Counted from the stretch's first letter, positions 33,000 to 44,003 are shown. The stretch: 64,000 nucleotides of DNA from Euborellia annulipes (GCA_023213315.1 JAKCPI010014421.1:1-64000), one strand, 5' to 3'. Notes: generated by a model not told the origin, from the sequence alone. Made by a program: numbers and translations.

Positions 33000-33790
33000 G
33001 TTGTAGAGGTTATAAAGGAATTTTCATCAATTCCTGTCAATAAGAATAAGAGAGACGATTGTCCGATCATTGATAGTTCCTCAACTTGACTACTGCTATC
33101 TTGTATTCAACGATCTGCCTGGAGCGAGGGGCTTTAAGGCCCTAACTCCTGTGTACGCTTTCTATTTAATGTTCCGATCGATCAGCGCATAGCACTCTAG
33201 TATTCGGATTTTATGAGGTATTGCTCTTTCAGCCACCCAGCCTACACCTCCCGGCAGATACTGGTTACCCAATCGGAGATAATGCTCCTTCTCAGCCGCC
33301 CTGGTTACCCAGTCAGAGTAATCCTCATTTTTAAGGCACTTACACCACATCAAATTGGCCCTTTTGTGTCTGTGGGGTGAGATTTTCACCTACTTTCCTA
33401 CCCTAAGAGGATACTTCGAAAATATTTGAATCATTTTCGGCAAGATTCGAACCCGAGTCGTGTTGAGATCCGTAATCCAAAGTTTAACCGACTTAGCCAC
33501 TTGCTCCTCGCATAGCACTCTATTATAACATGTGTTTTGTCTTTTGGAGAGTAAAGGATCCTCTTAATTATATGAGAATTTTAAATTTAGAACCCAGGAG
33601 TCTCAGAGTGAGTCCCCCGACCTGTAGATACCAAAGTATCGAACGACGACATTCATTGTCAAGCCCGTTAGGTTGTGGGACGGCATTCCGGAGTCAATTC
33701 GAAGTTCGAGGACGTTGGACGCTATATTTACAAGCCGATTTTATAGGCACTTACTGAATGGGGACCAGTTAGTTTTGACAAGGGGATGTA
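33000..33790 (+). pseudogene. LINE reverse transcriptase C-terminus, split by a SINE
   Basis: The plus strand 5' part reads IRRTIVRSLIVPQLDYCYLVF (family hVxPhLxYCNxhh), followed after the SINE by MCFVFWRVKDPLNYM. In a further frame comes FIVKPVRLWDGIPESIRSS then RTLDAIFTSRFYRHLLNGDQ, matching the RLWNSLPxxIRSSxTLxxFKxxLxxHL end of CR1/Jockey-like reverse transcriptases. Frameshifts and the insertion at 33,200-33,508 make it a pseudogene; the polymerase core and endonuclease are missing. It is unrelated to the LINE tail at 14.5 kb. Confidence 0.8.
33200..33508 (-). mobile_element. tRNA-derived SINE C, 309 bp
   Basis: Bounded by the perfect 14-base duplication CGCATAGCACTCTA (33,186-33,199 and 33,509-33,522) inside the LINE fragment. 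The minus strand starts GAGGAGCAAGTGGCTAAGTC (box A in TGGCTAAGTCGG), has a long region before CTCGGGTTCGAATC (box B), and GCAAG can pair with CTTGC. The long variable region suggests a Leu/Ser-type tRNA ancestor. The body translates openly on the minus strand (75 codons) but is not a gene. Single copy in this window. Confidence 0.88.
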
Positions 33791-33876
33791 AAGGTTTGTT
33801 TTCAATTGTAATGTAGAGAAAGAGCAATGAAGTGAGTGTCCCATTACAAATACTCCAAAAGGCTATGTCTCATAAA

Positions 33877-34048
33877 CAAGGGCGTAACTAGAGAATTTGG
33901 CTGGGGGGGGGGCCATGGAACCAGCTATCCTCCGCGGGGCCTGAAAAGCCTCATATTTTCTCATTTTTTCTTGGGGCAGGGAGCTTTCTGGGAGGGGGGT
34001 CCACGAACCTTTTGGGGCGCCCCCCGGCACACCCTAGTTACGCCCATG
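33877..34048. mobile_element. Short hAT MITE, 172 bp
   Basis: Terminal inverted repeats CAAGGGCGTAACTAG and CTAGTTACGCCCATG, flanked by 8-base duplicates CTCATAAA (33,869-33,876) and CTCATAAC (34,049-34,056), one mismatch. The interior is G-rich on the left and C-rich on the right (GGCTGGGGGGGGGGCC; CGCCCCCCGGC), so it can fold back. An open frame of 107 codons running through it is a by-product. An eight-base duplication indicates hAT. Confidence 0.85.
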
Positions 34049-34056
34049 CTCATAAC

Positions 34057-34904
34057 AAAAAAAGTACAAGAATTCGCATCCCGCCCCAGGCGAAATTTAA
34101 ATAAATTGAGACGTGATCTAAATGGCCTCAGATGCACCAAAATATTAACTGATACTTAATTAAATTTCTAATATTTTTCTTAAATAATTATTAATTTTTA
34201 ATTTACTGAACGTTCTAAAAAAAAAAAAATATTTTAAGCAATGTCACCTAGAGAATAATAAGTCCTACCATGTCTACTCTGACGTCATCCTTTATTTATA
34301 TCAATTCACAACCCTTGATAAAGGTTCTATATGAATGTTAACATTTTAGCTTGAAACATGAACATAATCGATTAAATGTTTTGATTTTCTTATTTAATTT
34401 CCCCCTCCTCCCCCTCCCCCGACTCCCCCCCTTCACCTCTTTGTTTGTTTGTATTTATAATATAAATTGATTGATTGATTGATTGTTATATGATCACAAA
34501 CCATGTAAACATGCTAGAATAATCCTCAAATAAAGCTACAAAGTATCAGAGTACACAACAACAACAACAACAATCAACAAAACTATGAGACTAGTATAAT
34601 AAAAAAAATGTGGAGTGAACACCACCTCGACTTTTTTTCGTAATTATCTCAAAAACAATAATAAAATAAAATTTAAACTATCATCCATAGACTCTAGTTG
34701 AAATATTAGGTATACAGTATTATATAAAAATTTAAAAAAATCACTTGGTTATAAGATTTGTTATAAATAATTTTACAATTTCTTTATTTCTTTAGTATAT
34801 TAATACTTAAATTATAGAAATTACAAGAATGATAAAAGAAGCGACTACTGGTTGTCAGTTCGAAAGAAAAATAATTTTTCTTTTTTTCTTTTTGCAAGGT
34901 TTTA
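34057..34904. other. AT-rich stretch
   Basis: Contains a degenerate CCTTGATAAAGGTTC ... CTTGAAACATG pair at 34,312-34,365 (possible decayed hammerhead), a C-rich patch at 34,401-34,432, ATTG repeats at 34,466-34,482 and an AAC repeat at 34,556-34,573. Confidence 0.45.
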
Positions 34905-35150
34905 TTTAATAGCTAGACGACTGTAGTGTACACAAATTTCACAGTTTCGATCATTTCGACCTGATGATAGCCTCAAAAAGATCGAACCTGTGAAATTGTT
35001 ATTTAATAACTAGACGACTGTAGTGTGCACAAATTTCACAGTTTTGACATTTTTACGGCCATCATCAGGTCGAACGGTCAAAACCGTCGACCTGATGATT
35101 ACCTCAAAAAGGTCAAAACTGTAAAAGTTGTGCACACTATAGTCTAGCTA
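34905..35150. repeat. Cluster of degenerate hammerhead-like repeats
   Basis: AATAGCTAGACGACTGTAGTG occurs at about 34,909 and, with small changes, 35,004, and inverted at 35,130. Between them are three CCTGATGAT cores (plus strand at 34,961 and 35,081; minus strand around 35,055) followed by AAAAAG ... GAACCTG or AAAACTG. The terminal box is GAACCTG or CAAAACTG in place of CGAAACGTY, so cleavage looks unlikely. The arrangement of direct and inverted copies resembles Penelope-like pLTRs. Confidence 0.55.
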
Positions 35151-36049
35151 TGAATTTAACCTATTTCTTCTTCAATATGTCACGAAACGACCATTTATTA
35201 GAAAAACAATTAAGACGTTAAAATTTAACTTTTTAAATCAAATTGACACCAGCGTTAACGAAAATTCAATTAAAATATTGACTAAGATATTATTCGTTTC
35301 TGTATGAATCTGGCACAAGTCTGACAGATTAAATGTTTTGCTTCCAATTCAGTTGTCAAAGTATTTATAACCTCACTTTTTGGTTAAAAATGCCGCCATG
35401 TTTGTGTATTAAACAAACACGAGAAAATCTTAAAGTCACCCCTTATATGTTATTATTTTTAACAGTTTTGACTAAATGTTAACGCTTTGGTGTTAAAAAG
35501 ATGTTAAAATGTATTAACGCTGAATACGAATGTTAAATTTTAACGTTTTTGTATAGAGAGTATGGGATTCACTTTGAGACAATAAGACCGATAGTGTGTC
35601 TAGTATCTCTATAAATGATCTTAAAATTGATTATTACTATTGTGGGATTTCTGGTTGGACAGAAAATAATTATATGAGAAGAAAAAGAAGAAAATAAATC
35701 TATAAAAAGACCAAGAGAGGAAAATGATGAATGAATGAATAATAAAAGGAATGAACGTCAGAGAGTTGAAAATCAATTATCTTTTTCCTTTTACTAAAAC
35801 TAAGAGAGAAGAAACTAACTTAACCTCAAGGTGAGAAGGTGAAATTAAATTAAAATTCCTCCCCCCATTGAATGGGGAATGGGGGCGGGAAGATTTATTA
35901 CCCCCAGCCATAAAAGGGTCGGGTTAGAGGGTGGGGGGTGGGGTCCCCCCACTTCCAACAATTCACTTTGATTTCTAATTTAATCATAAAATTAAAAAAC
36001 CACTAAATTTGATTATTTCCAAATTCACTTGCTTTTGCAATAATTTCAT
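35151..36049. other. Mixed stretch with G-rich patch
   Basis: 35,155-35,215 repeats the block at 32,620. 35,870-35,955 is G-rich, including GGGTTAGAGGGTGGGGGGTG at about 35,922, a candidate G-quadruplex, followed by CCCCCCAC. No gene is seen. Confidence 0.5.
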
Positions 36050-36236
36050 TTACAAGGGGAGTGCATAGCCTTCATAACACCGATTTCAACGAAAAATTTT
36101 TTATGTGTAGTACTTAATGAAAAACAAATTCTGTTAAAGCGAGAGAACGCGCTTCTCAACCGTTCGTCTAAAAAAAAAAATGTTAAAGATTTATCCAGCA
36201 TATCTTAAGCCGTTGCTAACAATAACAATTACAAAA

Positions 36237-36311
36237 GCCGCAGTGGGTAGATCGGTAGCGTTCATTCTTTGTAAACATGAAATCCCGAGTTCGAATCTCG
36301 CCCTGTGCAAC
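36237..36311 (+). other. tRNA-like region, K2 left arm
   Basis: Box A-like GTGGGTAGATCGGTAGCG, anticodon-region TTCAT..TTTGT..ATGAA, and box B GAGTTCGAATCTCG. Followed by CCCTGTGCAACTAATTTTTTTT, where the T-run would terminate pol III transcription. Confidence 0.75.
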
Positions 36312-36475
36312 TAATTTTTTTTTGTGTAATTTATTTTTTTTTTTTTGGATTTCAAAGAATATTTTTTAATATTAATAAATTAATAAAAAGTTTTTTTTTT
36401 AATTATTGGCTTTTAATAATATTAAAAAATATTCTTAGAAATTCAAAAAATAAATAAATTACACAAAAAAATTAG

Positions 36476-36555
36476 TTGCACAGGGCAGGGCGAGAATTGA
36501 ACTTAGGATTTCATGTTTACAAAGAATGAACGCTAACGATCCACCCATTGCGGCT
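36476..36555 (-). other. tRNA-like region, K2 right arm
   Basis: Mirror image of the left-arm relic, more decayed: box B reads AAGTTCAATTCTCG, box A GTGGATCGTTAGCG. Transcription from both arms would converge on the centre of the element. Confidence 0.7.
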
Positions 36556-36734
36556 TTTGTAAATGCTATTGTTAGCAACGGCTTAAGACATGCTGGTAAA
36601 ATCTTTAACATTTTTTTTTAGACGAACGGTTGAGAAGTTCGTTCTCTCACTTTAACAGAATTTGTTTCTCATTAAGTACTTCACATAAAATCATTCAAAT
36701 CGGTGACATGAAGGCTATGCACTCCCCCTTGTTA

Positions 36735-37434
36735 GTTGTTAATGTAATTTATTATTTATTGTAAATAATTCTAAACTTTTAATTATAGTTTAGCCTAAAA
36801 ATATAGCGACATTTGTTTTTAGATATTTAAATAGTTTTTTAGATTATTGTATTTTTCAATTAATATTTCAAATAATATTCAAAAATTAAATATTTCTTTT
36901 TTCTTAGAATTTGTAAAAAATATAGATAAATATAAAGTGAGTTATTTTTAATAATACAATTTAGAAATAAATTGTTAACTAAGAATTATATATTATTTCT
37001 TAAGGAGATTTTTTTTTTACGTCTCAAGTTATTATTTAAAAAATGTCACATTTGAAATTGAATTAGTATTTTTTTATATACCGCATATTAAATAATAATA
37101 ATAATAATAATAATAACCGTTTATTATTACATTCTCAAGTATTTTATACTAGCTGAATAGCCAGGCTTTGGAGAGAAAAAAAGTTCTGTAGTTTAAAAAA
37201 TACTAGTCACATCTGATTTTTTCCAAAATACTTGTCAACATGTAATTTTTTTTGTTTTTTGAGGAAATCTTTTCAACTCAACACACTCGTATGTAATTTG
37301 AATGGAATTCCATTTGTCTCTCTGTTTGGCGTGTGTTTATATGACCATCAAAATAGGAAAGAGCCTCCCACCTCCCTTTTGCTCTTGTTGTTGTTGTTGT
37401 TCCGGTGGTGGCCATTTCTTGTCGGTTTGTTTCG

Positions 37435-37466
<32 letters not shown>

Positions 37467-37690
37467 GTTATACTCTCTCTCTTTCTCTTTTCGTAGACAC
37501 GGAAATCCTAGCTTAATTCCTCGTGAGTTATTGGCTTCAACCAAAAACACGGTTTTGTGTTGCAACCAGTGAAACATCGTATTTTCTCTTCTCTCTTTCT
37601 TTTTTTTTTTTTTTTTTAATTTTATTTTAACAGAATCAGAATGAAATGATTGAGAGTGTGAGAAATTAACTAGTGGGATTGGACTCTCCA
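36735..37690. other. AT-rich stretch with long T-runs
   Basis: ATA trinucleotide run at 37,092-37,113, ACTAGCTGAATAGCCAGGC edge motif at 37,149, GTT repeats at 37,385-37,401, and T-runs of 20 or more at 37,441-37,466 and 37,600-37,617. The 137-codon minus-strand frame here is lysine/glutamate low-complexity translated from these runs. Confidence 0.55.
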
Positions 37691-37990
37691 TTTATATTAA
37701 TTATTTATTATTGACATTCTAAATGAGTCTAAAATCAGCAGGGAAAAATTCACTAGATATTATAAAAAACCCCATAAAAATCCGTTTAGTAGTTCGTTTC
37801 AAAGTTAATGGTGTTATAAGGGAAAAATTAAAATCTCACAATTATTATTCTATAATTAATTGTATAAATATTAAATTTTATTATTATTTTTTTGGATATA
37901 GAAAACATAATTTTAATAAAATTAAAAGATTATTTATTTAAAATATTAAATTTTAATTAAATTAAATTTTACATTTTATATGATTAATTA
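37691..37990 (+). repeat. Repeat D, copy 2
   Basis: Contains CCCCATAAAAATCCGTTTAG then TAGTTCGTTTCAAAG, followed by TCACAATTATTATTCTATAATTAATTG. The second half is mirrored by 37,950-38,010 (AATTATAGAATAATAATTGTGAG), forming an AT-rich hairpin. Confidence 0.6.
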
Positions 37991-39115
37991 TAGAATAATA
38001 ATTGTGAGAAAGAATAAAATTTAATTGCTTTCCTTATATGGCAATCAACAATGCTCTAATTGGCCTTAAAGCATTGTTAATAAAATTATTTGTTTGAATT
38101 GCACATTCAAACAAATAATTTAACAAATTTAGATATAAGTGTGATATATCATTTTAATCGTGAGAACATCCAGTTTTAGAATATGTACAAGAAACTATAT
38201 GTTAATTAAGGTGAAAAATATTAGTCTCTTCTTTAAGTATTGATTTGATGATTTTTAAAGGATTGACCAAGGGGACAAATAACAAAAATCGTTATCAGAG
38301 TACACCGGCCCGTTGGCTAACCCTAAGGGGCAAGCGGACTGCCTAGAGACCCCAATTAGTGTTGCTGCTGCTGTTTAGCCAATTTTCCTACAAAACATAC
38401 AGTTTGCTAACGTTTATTTTGTTCAATTTTTGTTATTTCATTAATTAATTTTATTGATATCATGGGAAGTGATACATCACAATTAGAATTCTGTTTAGTG
38501 TTTTTCATTTTTTATTTTTTAAAACTTGTTTTATTTTTATTTTAAAAGTTTCATAATTCCATCTCTAAGTCCCAAGAATAAAATTTCAATCACTAAACAG
38601 TTTTTTATCACAATGGCAAGTGGTGCGTTATTTTTTTAGTTTTTTTTTTTAAATGTGACCCCTACAATCTAATTAAAATAACAACTCCTTTGGAATTTTC
38701 TAAAGGTATTTATTTATCTATATCTAAGTGAATGGAGATGAAAATGAAACTCTCTCTCCGTGATGTCTAGTATGATGAGGGTCTAAGAAGAAGTCTCTCT
38801 CTGTGTGTTTATTCACTTTGTATCCCCCCCCCACCCCCACTCATTGTATTTTCCCAATAAACATTGTAAACGATCAACAATTATATAACTTCTCTCTATC
38901 CCTCTGAACTCGGCTTCCTAAAACAAATATCTATCAATTTACTTCCTCCCTCTGACCCCATTTGTTTCAGAATAGAGATAAAAGGAAAGGTACTCAAGCC
39001 GTTTTTAGTTTTTTACTTTTATACAAATCAAAATGTATTCTCTAAACAATTACACCGAGAATGACCATTATTTAATACTTTGATTTTGTGAGATTTAAGG
39101 AGTCCAATTTAAAAA
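37991..39115. other. AT-rich stretch
   Basis: Hairpin ATTATTTGTTTGAATTGCAC / CATTCAAACAAATAAT at 38,090-38,119. A short GC patch at 38,305-38,363 (GGCCCGTTGGCTAACCC, CCTAGAGACCCCAATTAG) looks like a transposon end, but its partner is not seen. Confidence 0.45.
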
Positions 39116-39310
39116 TTAATTTTTTCTAATAAAAATTAAAATTTAATATAAATATGATTAAATATAGAATAATACTTACGAGATTTTATTTTCAATTTTT
39201 CTTTTTAAAGCATTTAACTATTTGAAGGATTTTTATAGGTTTTTTTTTTTTTTGCAATATGTAAAGAATTTTACAGATTGTAATTTTAGACCTTTTTTTA
39301 GAAAAACTTA
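39116..39310 (-). repeat. Repeat D, copy 3
   Basis: Minus strand ACCTATAAAAATCCTTCAAA then TAGTTAAATGC is a diverged version of the D sentence; 'GTAAAATTCTTTACATATTG' matches the upstream block of copy 1. Confidence 0.5.
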
Positions 39311-40699
39311 TTTACAATTTTTATAAAAATTTTATTCTATTTGAAATTTAGTTTGAAAAAGAAACTCAAAATGGAAATGACTTATTTTGAAATATTATTT
39401 AAGACCACGTGTCATCATACTGTAAATAATAACGTATTAAACTTTTCTCTCCCCTCCCCCCAATCAACAAAAAAATTCTTCTGGTTAATCGGACAAGACG
39501 ACTCTCATCGACCATAAATTTTTTATATTGAAAATTGAAAAAAAAAAAAAACACTTGGTTATAAATTTTAAAGATTATGTTATAAATTATTTTATAATTT
39601 ATTTTTAGAGTATTCTAGTTATACGCTTATTTTCTCATTTGAAATATGTGTAGACGTCTATATGAAACAACAAAAATAACAAACAATAAAAGAAAAAGAA
39701 AAAGAAATCATATTTCAAAGAAAATACAATATAAAAGGACCATATGGTGTTAATAATAACTCATGAGTGTTAAAAATGTTAATTTTTTAATAAATCTTTA
39801 AAACTTAGTGTTTTTTTTTTTTTTTTTTTAGTTTGCACTTGTCCCATTGGGCTGAAATTTTGCACAATTATGTTGTTTGTGAGCCTTTATTATAAAAAAA
39901 AGAGGAAAATAACTTTCCTACTATACAACTACGCGTTAAAGGGCGGGAAAGTTTTGCAATTTCGTTGACTATTAAAAGAATTCTGTGAATCGTACACTTG
40001 ACAAATTGACTAAATTTAGTTAGCCCTCTCTCCTTTCTATCCCCGTGCTTATTTTAAGTAAAATATCTCTTGATTTTTTTTATCAAATTAAAAATTATAT
40101 TTATTTATTTATTTTTTTTTTTCCTTTAAGGCAAACAATTTTTTTGTGTTTATCTTCAATATTTTATCAAAACTCCACCCGGAGTCAAATTTCTTTTACT
40201 TTGTTGACTTTTCTGTATATATGCGATAGAGAAAAAGAAAGAGACAGAAAAAGATCTCTCTCTCTCTATCTCTGTCTAACTCTATTACGATATTTATTCC
40301 ATTCCACTGAATTAACTTGATTATTTAAAAAAAAAAAAAAAAAAATTGGAAATAAATTTTTTTTAACGAATTATAAAATAACATCGTTACTCGAAAGATT
40401 AACATTTATAGAAAAAAAAAAAAAAAAAAAAAACAGGAAACCAAATAAGAAATGACCAATTATACAATAGGATTAACAAATATTTTTGGTTTCTTTATAA
40501 ATGTAATTTAAAAATATAAATTTTATGATTTTTAAAAATTAGAATAATATTCATTCAATCAACAATTTCAAAACTAAATGAGAAATGATCAATTAATTGT
40601 CCATGAAAGTGGATATTTCGTATTGTGTTTTCCCTACATTAGTGTCCAATTTATTCAACATCTCCATAAATTAATAAAAATTATTTAAGAGAAATTTAG
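39311..40699. other. AT-rich stretch with homopolymers
   Basis: T-run at 39,811-39,829, A-runs at 40,327-40,345 and 40,411-40,434, CT run at 40,256-40,274. Open frames here are translated simple repeats. Nothing else is seen. Confidence 0.5.
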
Positions 40700-40990
40700 A
40701 CTAATTGAATATTTAGTTTTTAGACACTCCAAATAAGTTTTTTCAAAAATAAAACTTAGCCTAAAATCATCCCCGTAAAATTCTGTACACATTGAAAAAA
40801 AATTCGATGAAAATCCGTTAAGTAGTTTAGTAGTAAATGCATTACAAAATAAAAGTTATAATTAAAACTCACAATTATTATTATTATATAATTAATAACA
40901 ATGGAATTTCATTTTTAATTTTTATTATTTACATTGTTAGAAATATAATTTGAGAATAAAATTATTAAATTTCTCAATTTTCAAATAAGA
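40700..40990 (+). repeat. Repeat D, copy 4
   Basis: Contains TAGCCTAAAATCATCCCCGT, GATGAAAATCCGTTAAGTAG and TAAATGCATTACAAAATAAA, then the ACTCACAATTATTATTATTATATAATTAAT tail block in the same order as the other copies. Confidence 0.65.
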
Positions 40991-41149
40991 ATTAAATTTA
41001 TTAAAATTTCATAAATTAATTATTATAAAAGTATTCTTATAAAAAGACAAAAATAAAAATTTTATATTATAACTGTTATTTATTTATATCCTTAATTATA
41101 AAATATTACTTGTGAAATTTATTAATTCTTTTTTTAATTTATGTTAATT

Positions 41150-41260
41150 TTTAAATTTCTCTGAAACCACTTGACGGATTTTCATGGATTTTTTTTGTGT
41201 GTAGGGAATTTTCTAGTGCTATTTTTTAGGCTAGATTTTATTTTTAGGAAAATTATTTTA
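41150..41260 (-). repeat. Repeat D, copy 5
   Basis: On the minus strand GAAAATCCGTCAAGTGGTTT follows AAAATTCCCTACACAC, matching copy 4. It is close to copy 4 but inverted. Confidence 0.6.
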
Positions 41261-41466
41261 GCGTGTTTAGGTATTAAAGAAATTAAAAAAAAAAAAATTT
41301 AATTTTATATTTAAACAAATGTGCATGATAGCAATCGATTGTGACGTCACGCTGCATATTATGCTTGTGGTTTTGATTAGGAAATGAACCTTTTTATTAT
41401 ATATTTTTTGTGATTTAAAATTAAAATAACGTATTAAAACAACTTTTAATAATAAACCCCGCCTCC

Positions 41467-41500
<34 letters not shown>

Positions 41501-41909
41501 TTACATCACTGATAGAATATTAATGTTTTATTATTATTATTTAGATGAATTTTTTTTTGTTTGTTTTTTGATGATGACGTGGAGAGAATTATTAATGAAA
41601 AGAGAAGAGGACAAAAAATTCTGTCCTTTTTTTAGAAGAGGATACAAATTTTTTTATTATTACATGCTTGCTAACACCACAAAGGTTTTCATTCAGTGGA
41701 TGCAAGATTAAAAATATCAAAATGGCGGAGACAACTTTATTTATTTTTTTTTTAATCATCGTTTAATATAAAAAAAAATTGAATTTATTTATTTAATCAT
41801 CAGTCCGAAAAAATTGCTTCAGATGGGATCAGTAGATATTTTGATTTGTGCTCGAATGCTTCGTCCATTAAGCAACAACCTTTATGATTGCGCAAACAAA
41901 CTTATATAT
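41261..41909. other. AT-rich stretch
   Basis: Poly-A and poly-T runs (41,287-41,299; 41,469-41,487). A TGACGTCAC site at 41,342 is a chance-level match. A 62-codon plus frame at 41,523 is not supported. Confidence 0.45.
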
Positions 41910-41910
41910 T

Positions 41911-42172
41911 CAAGTAGCTTGAACAAGTAACTTGAACAGATAGCATGAAAAAGTAACTTGTACAGGTATCCCTAACAAGTAACTTGTAGAGGTAGCTTGA
42001 ACAAGTAACTTGTACAGGTAGCTCGAACAAGTAACTTGAAGAGGTAGCTTGAACAAGTAACTTGTACAGGTAGCTTGAACAAGTAACTTGTACAGGTAGC
42101 TCGAACAAGTATCTTGAACAGGTATCCCTAACAAGTAACTTGAACAGGTAGCTCGAACAAGTATCTTGAACA
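41911..42172. repeat. 26 bp minisatellite, about ten units
   Basis: The unit AGGTAGCTTGAACAAGTAAC then TTGTAC repeats about ten times with a few variants (GTATCCCTAAC replaces GTAGCTTGAAC in two units; AGCTCG in three). Each unit contains the near-palindrome CAAGTAACTTG. Both overlapping minus-strand open frames here (68 and 92 codons, leucine/serine/tyrosine-rich) are translations of the repeat. Confidence 0.92.
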
Positions 42173-43905
42173 TTATTTCTTCCTTCATTTGCTCATTCCA
42201 AACTTGGATATGAAAATCCTCCGTAGCAACAGCAGAATGGACGACTTAATTTGACAAAGAGCTACAATTAATGATGAATATGTGGGATAGTCTGATGAAT
42301 AATTGGTGAGATATGATAAAAACTTAGTTGGAGATATGATCAGACCAAATTTATTAAAGATCTCTCCTCCGCCATTACCGATTTCTTCAAGATACCACTG
42401 GTTCAGTAATTCAATTTCCCACCCCGAAATTGACTGACTCTCGGTGACGTCGACATAATCGGAAAAAGAGATTATCTTAATAAATAGAATGCACATTTGT
42501 CTCCCTAACTCTGATGGATGCCATTTTCTTTTGTACTCGATAAAATTCCCATTATTTGGTTATGTCATTTGTGAAATTAATCTTTCATATAGACCTGAAA
42601 ATTGTTTTAACTAACTGAATATCAAACAGATCAAAAAAGGGCAGACGATGGATGGATTGATATTCGTCGAGATTCGCTCGTTTCCAAGGAACCAGAATCC
42701 TAGGGTCATGACTATTATTCGCTCCTAGCCTCCTTCCAATTTCAAGAGGAAAATTAGTAATTTGTTAGAATCGTTCCAGAATTGTACTTCCCTATATGAA
42801 TAATCTAGTCGAAATTACCGCCGAACAAAGTCCTTTGATTCGCAGCATCTATAAATATTTTACACCTAAAATTTTCAGGCCTTTGACCTAAACTACAGAG
42901 TCCATATAATAATTCCCTCTAGTTTGTTCTAAACCGAAGCGAACAGTTCTTAATTCATGCCTCAATTCAAATTCCTAAATGCCAAAGAACTTCTCTATCC
43001 CTCCGTTAGTTTGACTGAACAATATTTGTCTGATCAACAGAACGTAATTGTGCCCTAAATTATTTGTAAACACTAACTGATTTCCACGTGTTTGTTTGTG
43101 ACCCCATAACCTGCAAAAACATGATTTAGAAATCTTGATCAAAATTGGGAGTTCTGTTCTATTGATTGTTCGATCTAAAGATTAAAGGTCAATTTGGAAT
43201 ACCCTGAACACTGAATTCTATTACCAGCTCCCTGATTAAATCCATTGTTACCACTTTACAATCCAATTAAATCTCCTCCCTCTCCCTTCAAAAAAAAAAA
43301 AGAGAAATTCAATCAAAATGAAATGGTTGGACAATAATCGAAGACATACTATAATAAAATTACAAAACCGTTTATACTAAGTATTATTTGGTAATAAAAT
43401 TGACCGAAATGTCAGTGGATTGATCTCTCTATCTCTCTATTTTATATTTCCCTGGATTCTCGTTATGCATTAGCTTTATCTCTCTCTCTCTTTTTCTCTT
43501 TTCAAATGCATTTTAAGAGAGAGACGACTACAAAGTCATCTCCCAAGAGATGGACCAACTTTAAGCCCTTCGCCGCCTATATTAAAGACTAACTTTGAGG
43601 GAAAGGGGGAAGATTGTCGGTCCATTGAAGAGGATAAACGAAAATTATTTCTTTAAACCCTTACCAAAAAAAAAAAAAAGAAGAGGAATTAAATTAAATC
43701 TACTATGGTGATGATGATAATACTTTTCTCTTCTATTTATCCATTAAATAAATAATGGAGAAAATTTCCTTAAATAGGATGAAATAAACTTGAAAGTTAA
43801 TTGTTTTTTAAATCTCAGTTACACATTCTACTTATTCTTAATAAACTAAATAAATTTGGGACATATCAAAATAATCAAATTAAGGTTCCGGTGTTCGCTT
43901 TTTTT
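42173..43905. other. Low-repeat sequence, no recognised gene
   Basis: Less repetitive than most of the window. A 103-codon minus frame (42,185-42,496) has no domain I recognise. CT runs lie at 43,420-43,440 and 43,476-43,494. Possible unique intron sequence. Confidence 0.4.
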
Positions 43906-43907
43906 GG

Positions 43908-43962
43908 AAATAGGGTCTGTCTAAATGGCTTCATATGTCGATAAAGACCTTAAATTAAAAAA
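43908..43962 (+). mobile_element. SINE B 3' end fragment
   Basis: TAGGGTCTGTCTAAATGGCT then TCATATGTCGATAAAGACCTTAAATTAAAAAAT matches the 3' end of SINE B at 59.41-59.46 kb. The head and body are missing. Confidence 0.7.
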
Positions 43963-44003
43963 TAATAACATACCTCAATGTTCTATTCAATATAACATTA
44001 ATA

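Larger units (their letters stand above)
36053..36731. mobile_element. Foldback element K2, compact complete copy, 679 bp
   Basis: Ends CAAGGGGAGTGCATAGCC and its complement are flanked by TTA on both sides (36,050-36,052 and 36,732-36,734). The two arms, each about 330 bases, are reverse complements to near the centre at about 36,400. Each arm contains a tRNA-like pol III promoter region. There is no coding capacity. It is the cleanest member of the three in the window. Confidence 0.92.

Noticed and set aside
33836..34159. 107-codon plus frame with GGG-rich segment
   Set aside because: Runs through the 172 bp hAT MITE and out into flank on both sides; no family resemblance.
37278..37691. 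137-codon minus-strand open frame
   Set aside because: Consists of K/E/R/T runs translated from long T-runs, GTT repeats and CT tracts; no domain and no complexity.
41341..41350. TGACGTCA sites (also 18.54, 34.28, 60.25, 62.82 kb) as CRE elements
   Set aside because: Isolated 8-mers without promoter context; expected by chance in a window of this size given shared repeats.
41902..42188. Leucine/serine/tyrosine-rich frames that look like a repeat protein
   Set aside because: Direct translation of a 26 bp minisatellite; two frames are open at once and the period is not a multiple of three.
42185..42496. 103-codon minus frame
   Set aside because: No recognisable motif or splice context; too little to call a gene.
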